The translations under genes were made by a program, and so were the position numbers. A DNA stretch of 64,000 nt from Alphaproteobacteria bacterium. GTDB taxonomy: Bacteria > Pseudomonadota > Alphaproteobacteria > Micavibrionales > Micavibrionaceae. Position 1 is the stretch's first letter, and each line of letters opens with the position of its first letter. This document shows positions 54,201 through 61,076 of the stretch, piece after piece. The DNA is taken from assembly GCA_020445145.1 (NCBI GenBank), contig JAGRHC010000018.1, forward strand, positions 56,691 to 120,690. Reading direction: 5' to 3'. The notes beneath the pieces were generated by a model that saw only the letters and a program-made list of their open reading frames with translations, was not told the DNA's origin and did no database searches.

Positions 54201-54627
54201 GGCGCTATCCCTTCTCGAAAGCCTCCCGCCCGGCAGCGACGTTAGCCGCCTAAAAGCAGACGTGGCATGGCAGGCAGGCTTCTGGCAGGATGCCGGGGAA
54301 GCGCTCGGCGATGTATTGCTGGACGAAAAAATTAAATCCGGGCAAACCCTGACCGATCGCCAGAGCGGCATGATCCTCAACCGTGCAATCGCCCTCAGCC
54401 TCGCCAACGACCGTATATCCCTGGCGAACATGCGCGAAAAATACAGCCCGTCTATGGACAAAACAACTAAGGCCCATGCCTTCGAAGTCATCACCCGCCC
54501 GCGCAACAATGGCCGCCTTGCCGACCGTGACACATTGATGTCCGTCGTCGCAGAGGTCGACCTGTTCAAGGATTTCCTCGACGCCTACAAACAAGGCGAT
54601 GAGAACGCGGCAACGCAGAAAAAATAA
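51289..54627 (+). CDS. 1112-residue periplasmic AMIN-like/TPR protein
   Basis: The protein has a Sec signal peptide (MKRFFFFIFAVLCFLIPASVYAQ) and an AMIN-like beta domain about 25-115 (RGGVHDAYARLVFDWDSAVKYTL, ending VVLDVYNPAP). A Pro/Glu-rich region follows (130-310), then a middle beta-rich part (310-540), and from about 560 a long superhelix of tetratricopeptide-like repeats to the end (LLNLAKMHLANGRAAEAIGFLTYAHQELPG is typical). AMIN domains target peptidoglycan. It follows motB closely (76 bases). A scaffold around the stator is suggested by location, MotE and domains; function is not established. Confidence 0.7.
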   Translation: MKRFFFFIFAVLCFLIPASVYAQDPVKVRGGVHDAYARLVFDWDSAVKYTLSRPAEGKLTLSFDKNASLDQKMAILNKLENIKKLSVVSTSPLKLSLDISKGSAVKAFYVGTRVVLDVYNPAPDDKVAKTEKDLSAEALLEKKPSYVSPKAKDYSAGHGVKNAVEKQTPLKEEPQTQAIVSVAQIDETPPEIEPDVQDKKEETKSEPVIQNIPLAMAPPPPDTPLAPPPDAPPEASHEAITETQGKEVQPLEEGTYAASPQKETPAYTLVDENRSGANPPPMVEKQPPSHETHDTHAAEQAAEEEPPHYNLGERRHTLTVTSMESVGMAVFSENDRLWLITDVSNHLLEPKIIGPTPEIFGDIHETQPSLGTAYMVTLPQNMKVEGEGSGLMWRIVVSDDLTLPAPILPRRQGVEDEMERSGTILWPFEKPGRVIEMDDPLTGQMLKIVTVEDAKQFAGPPQDYVDFEVLSSPVGLVIRPKVDDLSVSITEEGAVVSRPGGLALLPPERAALTMPKDKKGDPKRPYEEDLSPRILNFEQWQVPEVNALDWNKNAILASMHGNTDDGKTEDLLNLAKMHLANGRAAEAIGFLTYAHQELPGLDRSPEFLALRGVSNAFDGKYEVGLGDLLNPVLSKYKEISFWKAFSLANLGDWQQAADVLPDNFSAIYDYPGLISHRLALTLAEIELRAGNVDKADELLALLEHDEDTLSDPLDAAKDYLRGEALRQKGEKQKTVDIWQKLTKGPDDLYRAKAGLALTRLLQENGDIQNKQAIDRLERLRYAWRGDDLEAQINYWLAKDYLDQKDFVKGLMIMRDAAGISADTPLGKRITKEMAEIFANLFLGPDLKNLSPLDTVALYEQFSELTPSGDKGNKMIEKLADHLVTADLLGRAAQLLQHQVDHRLQGENKARVAVRLASIQLLDKKPEKALQSLKKAEEAQNLSPDGPAKDKRTRDIALLRAKALGLIGQSAQALSLLESLPPGSDVSRLKADVAWQAGFWQDAGEALGDVLLDEKIKSGQTLTDRQSGMILNRAIALSLANDRISLANMREKYSPSMDKTTKAHAFEVITRPRNNGRLADRDTLMSVVAEVDLFKDFLDAYKQGDENAATQKK

Positions 54628-54655
54628 AAGAGAAAAGCCGTGAGGGGAGAGCGCT

Positions 54656-55408
54656 TTAGGTCCCGAAACTCTGAACCAGCGACCCGGCAATCAAATACCA
54701 CCCGTCCACCAGCACAAAGAAAATAATCTTGAACGGCAGCGACACCGTGACGGGCGGCAGCATCATCATCCCCATCGACATCAGGATCGACGCCGTCACA
54801 AGGTCGATAATCAAAAACGGCAGGAACAGCATAAAGCCGATCTCAAACGCCCGCCGCAACTCCGAAATCATGAAGGAGGGGATAACGATATGTAGAGGCA
54901 CCGCCTTCGGATCGTCATAGGGACCGGTTTTGCTCATATCGACAAACAGCTTCAAATCGACAGGCCGCACATGCGCCAGCATAAAATCCTTAAACGGATC
55001 GCTCGCCCGCTCAAAGGCCGTCGTCTCATCAATATCCTCGTTAATCAGCGGCAAAAGCGCATCGTTATAAGCCCGCTCCAGAACCGGAGACATGATGAAG
55101 AACGTCAAAAACATCGCCAGTGAAATCATCACCGTATTGGGCGGCGTCTGCTGAATCCCGATGGCCGTCCGCAGGAAGGACAAAACAACCACTATCCGCG
55201 TAAAGGACGTCATCATAATCAAAATAGACGGCGCCAGAGACAAAACCGTCATCAACAGGACGATCTGGATAATCCGCCCCGTCACGGTCCCGTCGCCGTC
55301 CTGCCCGAAATCAATCGAAACATTCTGCGCAAACGCAGGAACGCTCAGCGCAAAAACACCGATCAGCGCATACAAGGCAAAAACAAAAGCAGTTTTAAAA
55401 CGAACCAT
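54656..55408 (-). CDS. fliP: flagellar type III export protein FliP
   Basis: FliP forms the core of the export gate with FliQ and FliR. The 250-residue protein has a cleavable signal peptide (ALIGVFALSVPAFAQ), then four membrane helices with the FliP signatures MTSFTRIVVVLSFLRTAIGIQQTPPNTVMISLAMFLTFFIMSP and VIPSFMISELRRAFEIGFMLFLPFLIIDLVTASILMSMGMMMLPP. Length is typical. It lies tail-to-tail with the TPR gene and downstream of fliO. Confidence 0.97.
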   Translation of the reverse strand: MVRFKTAFVFALYALIGVFALSVPAFAQNVSIDFGQDGDGTVTGRIIQIVLLMTVLSLAPSILIMMTSFTRIVVVLSFLRTAIGIQQTPPNTVMISLAMFLTFFIMSPVLERAYNDALLPLINEDIDETTAFERASDPFKDFMLAHVRPVDLKLFVDMSKTGPYDDPKAVPLHIVIPSFMISELRRAFEIGFMLFLPFLIIDLVTASILMSMGMMMLPPVTVSLPFKIIFFVLVDGWYLIAGSLVQSFGT

Positions 55409-55463
55409 AACGCCCCTAAAAAGACTCTTAGGAGCAAATCATAGCGCAGGAGTAAGGCAGAAC

Positions 55464-55772
55464 CTAAGACGCCTTTGAAGAATCATTCAAACTGTCCACA
55501 GCGGGAATATCCTTTGCAACCAACGTCTCCCCGTTCGCATTGAGGATCAGGAGATGCTCGGCATCGTCGCAGCGCAGGATCACCGCGCGCCGCCGCGCAT
55601 CAAGGGGCAGGGACTCGATGATCTTTAAACGGCGCTTTTCGCCCTGTTTGATATTTTGCGCAGACGTCAGGCCAAGCTTTTTAAGCGCGAGCGCCAGCCC
55701 GCCCATCAGAACAAGAACAAAAGACAGCGCCATAATCAGGCGCAAGATCTGGGAAAGGTCGATTGTGTCCAT
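55464..55772 (-). CDS. fliO: flagellar export-gate assembly protein FliO
   Basis: FliO is a small membrane protein that stabilises FliP during gate assembly. The 102-residue product has one membrane helix (ILRLIMALSFVLVLMGGLALALKKLGL) and the cytoplasmic FliO domain: RLKIIESLPLDARRRAVILRCDDAEHLLILNANGETLVAKDIP. It is 55 bases before fliP, the normal order. Confidence 0.9.
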   Translation of the reverse strand: MDTIDLSQILRLIMALSFVLVLMGGLALALKKLGLTSAQNIKQGEKRRLKIIESLPLDARRRAVILRCDDAEHLLILNANGETLVAKDIPAVDSLNDSSKAS

Positions 55773-55816
55773 AAGGCTAGAATACTGGAATACCCGGATA
55801 GTGGAAGCGCAAAATG

Positions 55817-56056
55817 TCAGGCTTTGTCTTTTAACCCCTGCGCCAGTATATCAAGCTGCGCGATCGCCCGCCCGAGGAGCGGTTGAAGAGCTTTAGCCTC
55901 CCGCGGCGCGGCCCGCGATATGTTGAGGCACAGCGCGGTCACACGGGACTCCAGAGGAAGAAGAACCGGAATTTTACCGCTATCAAGCTGCGCCTGCGCC
56001 TCATTCAAGGCATCGAGAAGAGAGCGGCACTCCACCGCAAGAACGCTCCCCGTCAT
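55817..56056 (-). CDS. small helical protein in a flagellar operon, FliT/FlgN-like size
   Basis: This 79-residue protein is not recognised. It is all-helical by composition (ECRSLLDALNEAQAQLDSGKIPVLLPLESRVTALCLNI, AIAQLDILAQGLKDKA), similar in length and pattern to FliT-type chaperones. It overlaps the FlhB-tail paralogue gene by four bases and is followed by fliO. A role as an export chaperone is a guess from location. Confidence 0.5.
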   Translation of the reverse strand: MTGSVLAVECRSLLDALNEAQAQLDSGKIPVLLPLESRVTALCLNISRAAPREAKALQPLLGRAIAQLDILAQGLKDKA

Positions 56057-56418
56057 GATTTGTCTTCCAGAATCGTATCAAACGGATCGTCCTGCCCGTT
56101 CGCACGGTAAAGATAAGAGAGAATTTCCCCCACAGCCATAAAGGCCTCGGACGGGATAGGGCTATCGAGCTCGATCGTCGCCAGCATCTCGGCCAGATCG
56201 CTGTCCTCGCGCACCTTGATGTCGTTCTCGAAGGCAAGCTGCAGGATTTTCTCGGCCATTGTGCCCCGTCCCGCCGCCGCAATGCGCGGCACTTTTTTCC
56301 CGCCCATCGAATCCTTGAGCGCGACGGCCGTCTTTTTTGCGGGAATTTTGCTTGAATTTAAAGGGGTTAGGCCGTCATCGCCATGCCGTTTCGATCCGTC
56401 ATCATAAAAATCCGCCAT
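56053..56418 (-). CDS. FlhB C-terminal-domain paralogue (FlhX-like)
   Basis: The 121-residue soluble protein has a disordered start and a domain matching the cytoplasmic end of FlhB: VPRIAAAGRGTMAEKILQLAFENDIKVREDSDLAEMLATIELDSPIPSEAFMAVGEILSYLYRAN. The autocleavage motif NPTH is replaced, since the domain begins after it. Such proteins (FlhX, FhlB) can partly replace the cleaved FlhB tail in export. The ATG is preceded by CAGGAAG at seven bases; GTG at 56424 is an alternative. A full flhB lies at 59.6 kb. Confidence 0.8.
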   Translation of the reverse strand: MADFYDDGSKRHGDDGLTPLNSSKIPAKKTAVALKDSMGGKKVPRIAAAGRGTMAEKILQLAFENDIKVREDSDLAEMLATIELDSPIPSEAFMAVGEILSYLYRANGQDDPFDTILEDKS

Positions 56419-56434
56419 TGGCACGCTTCCTGCA
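56419..56434 (+). promoter_or_regulatory. sigma-54 promoter of flgB-flgC-fliE
   Basis: The plus strand reads TGGCACG-CTTC-CTGCA, matching TGGCACG-N4-TTGC with one mismatch. It directly abuts the ATG of the divergent FlhB-tail gene and would start transcription about 40 bases before the flgB ATG. Confidence 0.75.
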
Positions 56435-56486
56435 AGAGGTAAGGGGTGAAGTTTGTAACCAGAGTTTAAAACATCGGGAAAGCCCC

Positions 56487-56909
56487 ATGCAAGAAATAGG
56501 ATTATTTAAGGCCATCGGCGCCAAAATGGATTTCTTAAGCCAGCGCCAGAGCGTTTTGGCCCGCAACGTCGCCAACGCCGACACCAACGGCTACAAGCCG
56601 CTTGATCTGAAGGAACCGGATTTCTCGACATATTTGAAAAAAGAAACCGCCGGAAGCGCAGGAACCAGCGTCACACCTGTCGCCATCGCCTCCACCGACG
56701 ATCAGCACATCGGAGCGACAGGCAATACCGTAACGCTCGGTCAGAAGAAACAAAAAGATGTCTACGAAACAGCCCCCGCCGGCAACGCCGTCATCCTCGA
56801 GGAACAACTGATGAAGGCCGGCAAAAATGTGATGGATTACAATTTGATGGTCAATCTCTACCAGAAACAGGTCGGAATGCTGCGCACCGCGCTGGATGCC
56901 GGACGATAG
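56487..56909 (+). CDS. flgB: flagellar proximal rod protein FlgB
   Basis: FlgB is a proximal rod subunit. The 140-residue protein has the axial start LFKAIGAKMDFLSQRQSVLARNVANADTNGYKPLDLKEPDF and end EEQLMKAGKNVMDYNLMVNLYQKQVGMLRTAL. Length is typical (about 138). ATG at 56487 lies about 40 bases after the predicted sigma-54 start site; flgC follows 24 bases later. Confidence 0.95.
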   Translation: MQEIGLFKAIGAKMDFLSQRQSVLARNVANADTNGYKPLDLKEPDFSTYLKKETAGSAGTSVTPVAIASTDDQHIGATGNTVTLGQKKQKDVYETAPAGNAVILEEQLMKAGKNVMDYNLMVNLYQKQVGMLRTALDAGR

Positions 56910-56933
56910 GAATAGAGGAAAGGGTACAATAAA

Positions 56934-57353
56934 ATGAGTAACGATATTTTCGGCGCCATGCAGATTTCAGCCAGCGGTATGCGGGCACAGGGCGCACGCC
57001 TTCGCGTCACCTCCGAAAACATGGCCAACGCCGACACAACCGGAACAACGCCCGGCGCAGACCCATACCGCCGCCATACAATCACCTTCAAAAACGAACT
57101 GGATAGATCAAGCGGTCTGGACCTCGTAAAGGTCGGCGGCATCCAGCAAGACACAAAAACCCCGTTCGAAATGCGCTACATCCCGGATCATCCGGCAGCC
57201 GATGAAAACGGTCTGGTCAAAATGCCCAATGTAAACATGCTCCTCGAGATGATGGACGCCAGAGAAGCGCAGCGCTCTTACGAAGCAAACCTTGGTATGA
57301 TCGAGGAAGCCCGCGCGATGGTCACCCGCACCATTGATTTGCTGCGAAGCTAG
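56934..57353 (+). CDS. flgC: flagellar proximal rod protein FlgC
   Basis: FlgC is a proximal rod subunit. The 139-residue protein has the start IFGAMQISASGMRAQGARLRVTSENMANADTTGTTPGADPYRR (with the family's N-x-ANxxTT-like pattern), the middle YIPDHPAADENGLVKMPNVNMLLEMMDAREAQRSYEANLGM and the C-terminal helix. The PNVN and RSYEAN motifs are diagnostic. Normal length. Confidence 0.96.
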   Translation: MSNDIFGAMQISASGMRAQGARLRVTSENMANADTTGTTPGADPYRRHTITFKNELDRSSGLDLVKVGGIQQDTKTPFEMRYIPDHPAADENGLVKMPNVNMLLEMMDAREAQRSYEANLGMIEEARAMVTRTIDLLRS

Positions 57354-57398
57354 AATCGAGGAAAAGAATGATGTATAGTCTAGTCCAGGAGAAAATCC

Positions 57399-57719
57399 AT
57401 GCCACTCGATAAACTCGTCGATCCGACAGCCGCAGCAAAAGCCTATACCAGCCTCCAGAATCTTGGCGGCAAATCATCTGTTGCTGGAGACGGCGCGGGC
57501 GATATTTCCTTCTCCGATTTTATGAAAGGGAATATCGAGGACTCCATCAAAACCCTGAAAAACAGCGAAGCAATCAGCGCCAAGGCCGTCACCGGCGAAG
57601 CCGATCTGACCGACGTGGTACAGGCCGTCACCTCCGCCGAAATGACCCTGCAGACGGTCGTCTCTATCCGCGATAAACTGATCACCGCCTATCAGGAAAT
57701 CATGCGTATGCCGATGTAA
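57399..57719 (+). CDS. fliE: flagellar MS-ring/rod junction protein FliE
   Basis: FliE links the MS ring to the rod. The 106-residue protein has the conserved C-terminal half: FSDFMKGNIEDSIKTLKNSEAISAKAVTGEADLTDVVQAVTSAEMTLQTVVSIRDKLITAYQEIMRMPM, ending at the invariant QEIMRMP. It lies 45 bases after flgC, completing the flgB-flgC-fliE unit; fliQ, usually next, is 0.85 kb away behind a DotI-like gene. Confidence 0.96.
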   Translation: MPLDKLVDPTAAAKAYTSLQNLGGKSSVAGDGAGDISFSDFMKGNIEDSIKTLKNSEAISAKAVTGEADLTDVVQAVTSAEMTLQTVVSIRDKLITAYQEIMRMPM

Positions 57720-57728
57720 TGGGAAGAA

Positions 57729-58442
57729 TTAGCGGGCGCCGGATTGCAGCACCTGAACCTGATTTTTCAGCGCCTTGTTTTCATCTTCCAGCTTCAAAAT
57801 CGCCTCCATCGCGTACTTCGTATCGCTCGGTAGTGTTGAAAGCATGTCGTTAATTTCGGCCTGCTGCGTGAAGGAGCAGGGCTTGTAATCGTCCTTCATA
57901 GGAACATTTTTCCACCCGGCAATCGCGATTTTCTGAGTATTCTGCGGATCGTTCGACCGCTCGATCCTCAGGCTGACCGCATAGGGCAGGGCACTTTCTT
58001 CCCCTGTTTCCGCCTTGTAGGAAAAAAGAACCGGAACCTCCAGCGCCCAGTGATAAACACCGCCATCCGAATGTTGCCGGCAAATGCGCGGCAATCCCGC
58101 CGTTTTGGTCGTCAGCGTCTGCTTGCTCTGAACAACCCCGTCCAGAAACTTGCTCTTTTGCAGCATCACCGAGAAGTCGTTGTAGCCGCCTGTGGTGAAC
58201 TGGGCCTTCGCCGATTTCAGAACATCCTGATAATTCGCCGGGCCGAAAGACAGGACCTGCGGCAAAACCGTCGCCGACCAGAGCGCAACATCGCTATCAT
58301 TCACAAGCGGTGCATTGAGTGGGTCTGCAGCCGGCGGCGGCGGCGTGTCAGGCTTGTCCATCGCCGTCTGCGCGAGCGCTGGAAAGCTAAGCCCGGAAAC
58401 GCCAAGAGCCAAAACGGAAAGAAAAATTTTATGCGGCGTCAT
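57729..58442 (-). CDS. DotI/IcmL-like protein with a signal peptide
   Basis: The 237-residue protein has a Sec signal peptide (MTPHKIFLSVLALGVSGLSFPALAQ) and a periplasmic domain whose order of motifs matches the DotI/IcmL/TraM family of type IVB secretion: a W-x-A start (LWSATVLPQVLSFGPANYQDVL), FTTGGYNDFSVMLQKSKFLDGVVQSK, then YHWALEVPVLFSYK. A short coiled coil ends it. DotI normally has an N-terminal membrane anchor; here it is a cleavable signal. It lies opposite to and between fliE and fliQ; no other Dot/Icm gene is in the window. GGGAGG precedes ATG. Confidence 0.62.
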   Translation of the reverse strand: MTPHKIFLSVLALGVSGLSFPALAQTAMDKPDTPPPPAADPLNAPLVNDSDVALWSATVLPQVLSFGPANYQDVLKSAKAQFTTGGYNDFSVMLQKSKFLDGVVQSKQTLTTKTAGLPRICRQHSDGGVYHWALEVPVLFSYKAETGEESALPYAVSLRIERSNDPQNTQKIAIAGWKNVPMKDDYKPCSFTQQAEINDMLSTLPSDTKYAMEAILKLEDENKALKNQVQVLQSGAR

Positions 58443-58572
58443 GATCGCCTCCCTGTAAAAAGATTTTCAAAAGCGTACCAACCTTCCGCATGAAAAACAA
58501 GATTAGGGATAAGGCGGGCGCGCAGCATAAACAAACTTTTCACAAGCCAGCGACTCCTGCTACCCTTTCCTC

Positions 58573-58836
58573 ATGAACGATACCGAACTCATCGAAACCG
58601 CGCGTCAGGCCTTGCTCATCGCTATTGAGATGGGGGCACCGATTCTCCTCATCGGCCTTTTGGTCGGTGTGTCGATTGCACTCCTGCAGGCTCTCACGCA
58701 GGTACAGGAGATGACCTTGGTGTTCGTCCCCAAAATTCTCGCGATTTTCCTCGCGCTCTTTTTCTTCCTCCCCGGCATGATGAAAACGCTGGTCGTCTTC
58801 ACGGAAAGTCTGGCCGAGCGCATTATCGGGGGATAG
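58573..58836 (+). CDS. fliQ: flagellar type III export protein FliQ
   Basis: FliQ is an export-gate core subunit with two membrane helices. The 87-residue protein has TARQALLIAIEMGAPILLIGLLVGVSIALLQALTQVQEMTLVFVPKILAIFLALFFFLPGMM, the complete family signature. fliR begins 10 bases after its stop. The 130-base gap upstream shows no recognised promoter motif. Confidence 0.97.
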   Translation: MNDTELIETARQALLIAIEMGAPILLIGLLVGVSIALLQALTQVQEMTLVFVPKILAIFLALFFFLPGMMKTLVVFTESLAERIIGG

Positions 58837-58845
58837 GTATTCGCG

Positions 58846-59625
58846 ATGCAAGGCACGCTGGAAGCTTTCCTGACAACCGGTATTCTCGCCTTTATCCTGA
58901 CCTTCATGCGCATCGGCACAGCCGTCATGATTATGCCGGGCCTTGGCGATTCATTTGTCCCCGAGCGCATTCGCCTGCATATGGCGCTGGGGATATCCTT
59001 TGTGCTGTTTCCCTTCACCATGCCCTTCATCCCGGTGCCCGTCCCGGAAAGTTTTGCCCTCGTCCTGATGATCGTCTCGGAATTTCTGGTCGGCCTTCTG
59101 ATGGGAACGGTCGCCCGGATTTTTATGACCGCCCTCGACACCGCCGGGATGGTGGTATCCATGCAGTCCGGTCTGTCCAACGCGCAGGTCTTTAACCCGT
59201 CACTCGCCGCGCAAGGGTCGCTGATCGGCGCCTTCCTGTCGATGAGCGGGGTTTTGTTGCTGCTGATTACAAACCTGCATCACTTGCTGATCGCCGGAAT
59301 GCTGGAAAGCTACAACTTCTTCCCGCTCGGAAAAATTCCCGACACCGGGAGCATGGCCGAGATCATCTCCAAGGCCGTTGCCGCAAGCTTCAATCTCGGC
59401 GTAAAACTCTCCGCACCTTTTATTGTGGTGACGCTTTTGCTTTATGTTGGAATGGGCGTCCTCGCGCGCCTGATGCCGCAGGTACAGGTATTCCTCCTCG
59501 CGCTCCCGGTCCAGATCATGCTGGCCCTCGTGACGATGATCTTTGTACTTTCAACATTACTCCACTATTGGGTAAACCAGTTTCAGGGCGACATGGTTGC
59601 GTTCCTGCACATGGCGGGAGGATAA
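58846..59625 (+). CDS. fliR: flagellar type III export protein FliR
   Basis: FliR is an export-gate subunit with six membrane helices. The 259-residue protein has TFMRIGTAVMIMPGLGDSFVPERIRLHMALGISF, then AQGSLIGAFLSMSGVLLLLITNLHHLLI (typical L-x-G-x-x-H-H pattern), and LLYVGMGVLARLMPQVQVFLLALPVQIMLAL near the end. Length is normal. flhB follows six bases later. Confidence 0.96.
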   Translation: MQGTLEAFLTTGILAFILTFMRIGTAVMIMPGLGDSFVPERIRLHMALGISFVLFPFTMPFIPVPVPESFALVLMIVSEFLVGLLMGTVARIFMTALDTAGMVVSMQSGLSNAQVFNPSLAAQGSLIGAFLSMSGVLLLLITNLHHLLIAGMLESYNFFPLGKIPDTGSMAEIISKAVAASFNLGVKLSAPFIVVTLLLYVGMGVLARLMPQVQVFLLALPVQIMLALVTMIFVLSTLLHYWVNQFQGDMVAFLHMAGG

Positions 59626-59631
59626 CGCGCC

Positions 59632-60705
59632 ATGGCAGAAGGCGATGATCAGGACGAAAGCCAGAAAACCGAAGACCCCACCCCCAAGAAACTGCAGGAG
59701 GCCAAGAAGCGCGGGCAGGTTCCGATGTCGCGCGAGATCAACAACTGGGTGATGATGGCCGCCGCCACGCTCCTGATCGGGATGACCTTGCCCGGCATGA
59801 TGAGCTCTTTGACAAGCCTGATGCGCGTCTATATCGAAAACGCCCATGATTTGCCCGAAATGCCGGGCGGTCTGCATGTCGTTTTGGGCGGCGCCTTGAT
59901 CAAGGTTTTACAGATCCTCGCCTGGCCGTTCCTGCTCCTGATGGCCGCCGCCTTCCTCTCCCCGTTCTTGCAGGTCGGTCCGATTTTTGCGCCCGAAGTG
60001 ATCAAGCCTGACCTCAGCAAACTCTCTCCGATCAAGGGGTTTGGGCGCCTGTTCTCGATGCGCGCGATTGTCGAGTTTGCCAAAGGCCTGTTAAAACTCC
60101 TGATGATCGGCCTCGTCGGGGTCATTATTCTCTATCCCTACATGGACAAGGTCGAACATATGATCGGGCTTCCCATGGGGGCGGTTCTGCTGGAACTGAA
60201 AACCCTCGTGATCAAGCTGATGATCGGCATTCTTGTGGTCTTGATGGTAATTGCGGTGATCGATCTGGTCTACCAGCGTCAGGACTTCATGAAAAAAATG
60301 CGTATGAGCAAACAGGAACTCAAAGACGAATATAAACAATCGGAAGGGGACCCGCACGTCAAAGGCCGCCTGCGCCAGCTCCGTTTCGAACGCGCCCGCC
60401 AGCGCATGATGCAGGCCGTCCCGACCGCCGATGTGGTCATCACCAACCCGACCCACTTTGCGATCGCGCTGAAATACGACCCTGAAACCATGCCCGCGCC
60501 AATCTGCGTTGCCAAAGGGATGGACGAACTGGCCCTGCGTATCCGCGAAGTCGCGAAGGAACATGATGTGATTATCTACGAAAACCCGCCGCTCGCCCGG
60601 ACCCTGTTCGAAGTGGTCGACGTCGACGACACCATCCCGACCGAGCATTACAAGGCCGTCGCGGAAGTCATCTCCTTCGTCTTCAAAAGCAAAGGGAAGC
60701 TATAA
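59632..60705 (+). CDS. flhB: flagellar export switch protein FlhB
   Basis: FlhB changes export from rod/hook to filament proteins after self-cleavage. The 357-residue protein has a membrane part with four helices, preceded by KTEDPTPKKLQEAKKRGQVPMSREINNW. The cytoplasmic domain includes the autocleavage motif TNPTHFAIAL at about residues 271-280 and VAKGMDELALRIREVAKEHDVIIYENPPLARTLFEVV. All expected parts are present. FliK and the FlhB-tail paralogue are encoded in the same window. Confidence 0.97.
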   Translation: MAEGDDQDESQKTEDPTPKKLQEAKKRGQVPMSREINNWVMMAAATLLIGMTLPGMMSSLTSLMRVYIENAHDLPEMPGGLHVVLGGALIKVLQILAWPFLLLMAAAFLSPFLQVGPIFAPEVIKPDLSKLSPIKGFGRLFSMRAIVEFAKGLLKLLMIGLVGVIILYPYMDKVEHMIGLPMGAVLLELKTLVIKLMIGILVVLMVIAVIDLVYQRQDFMKKMRMSKQELKDEYKQSEGDPHVKGRLRQLRFERARQRMMQAVPTADVVITNPTHFAIALKYDPETMPAPICVAKGMDELALRIREVAKEHDVIIYENPPLARTLFEVVDVDDTIPTEHYKAVAEVISFVFKSKGKL

Positions 60706-60712
60706 GAGGAAG

Positions 60713-60985
60713 TTACTTCTTCTCTTCAGTAAATTCTGCAAGCTCTTTCAGTTCCTTGCGAAGCTGGGCCTTACGTACCTGATTGATCAGGCGCCGCTCT
60801 TCAAGGTCCGGTCCGCGCGAAATCGCCATCAGGGACAAGACAGGCGGAACAAGGAACAGCAGCGCCAGAACTCTGTCGGAATTATAAGAGGTTGCAAACA
60901 TCCAGAGAATAAAGCCAATCAGGATAAGATTAGCCAGAACAGTCAGATATTTCATCACACAATCTTTTTTAGAGCAGCGTCCCAT
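60713..60985 (-). CDS. hypothetical small membrane protein
   Basis: The 90-residue protein has two membrane helices (about residues 12-30 and 37-54: YLTVLANLILIGFILWMFA, ALLFLVPPVLSLMAI) and a cytoplasmic basic/acidic tail (QVRKAQLRKELKELAEFTEEKK). Family unknown. An internal ATG at 60955 is an alternative start. It is convergent with flhB, with stops eight bases apart, and divergent from the DUF4139 gene. Confidence 0.6.
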   Translation of the reverse strand: MGRCSKKDCVMKYLTVLANLILIGFILWMFATSYNSDRVLALLFLVPPVLSLMAISRGPDLEERRLINQVRKAQLRKELKELAEFTEEKK

Positions 60986-61076
60986 GGGAATGTCTTTCCT
61001 CTCATTGTTCCTTCATGGTATAAGTGTACCCCATAAGAGACTAAAAGAAAAATCAATAGATTAGAGAGGTTTATCC

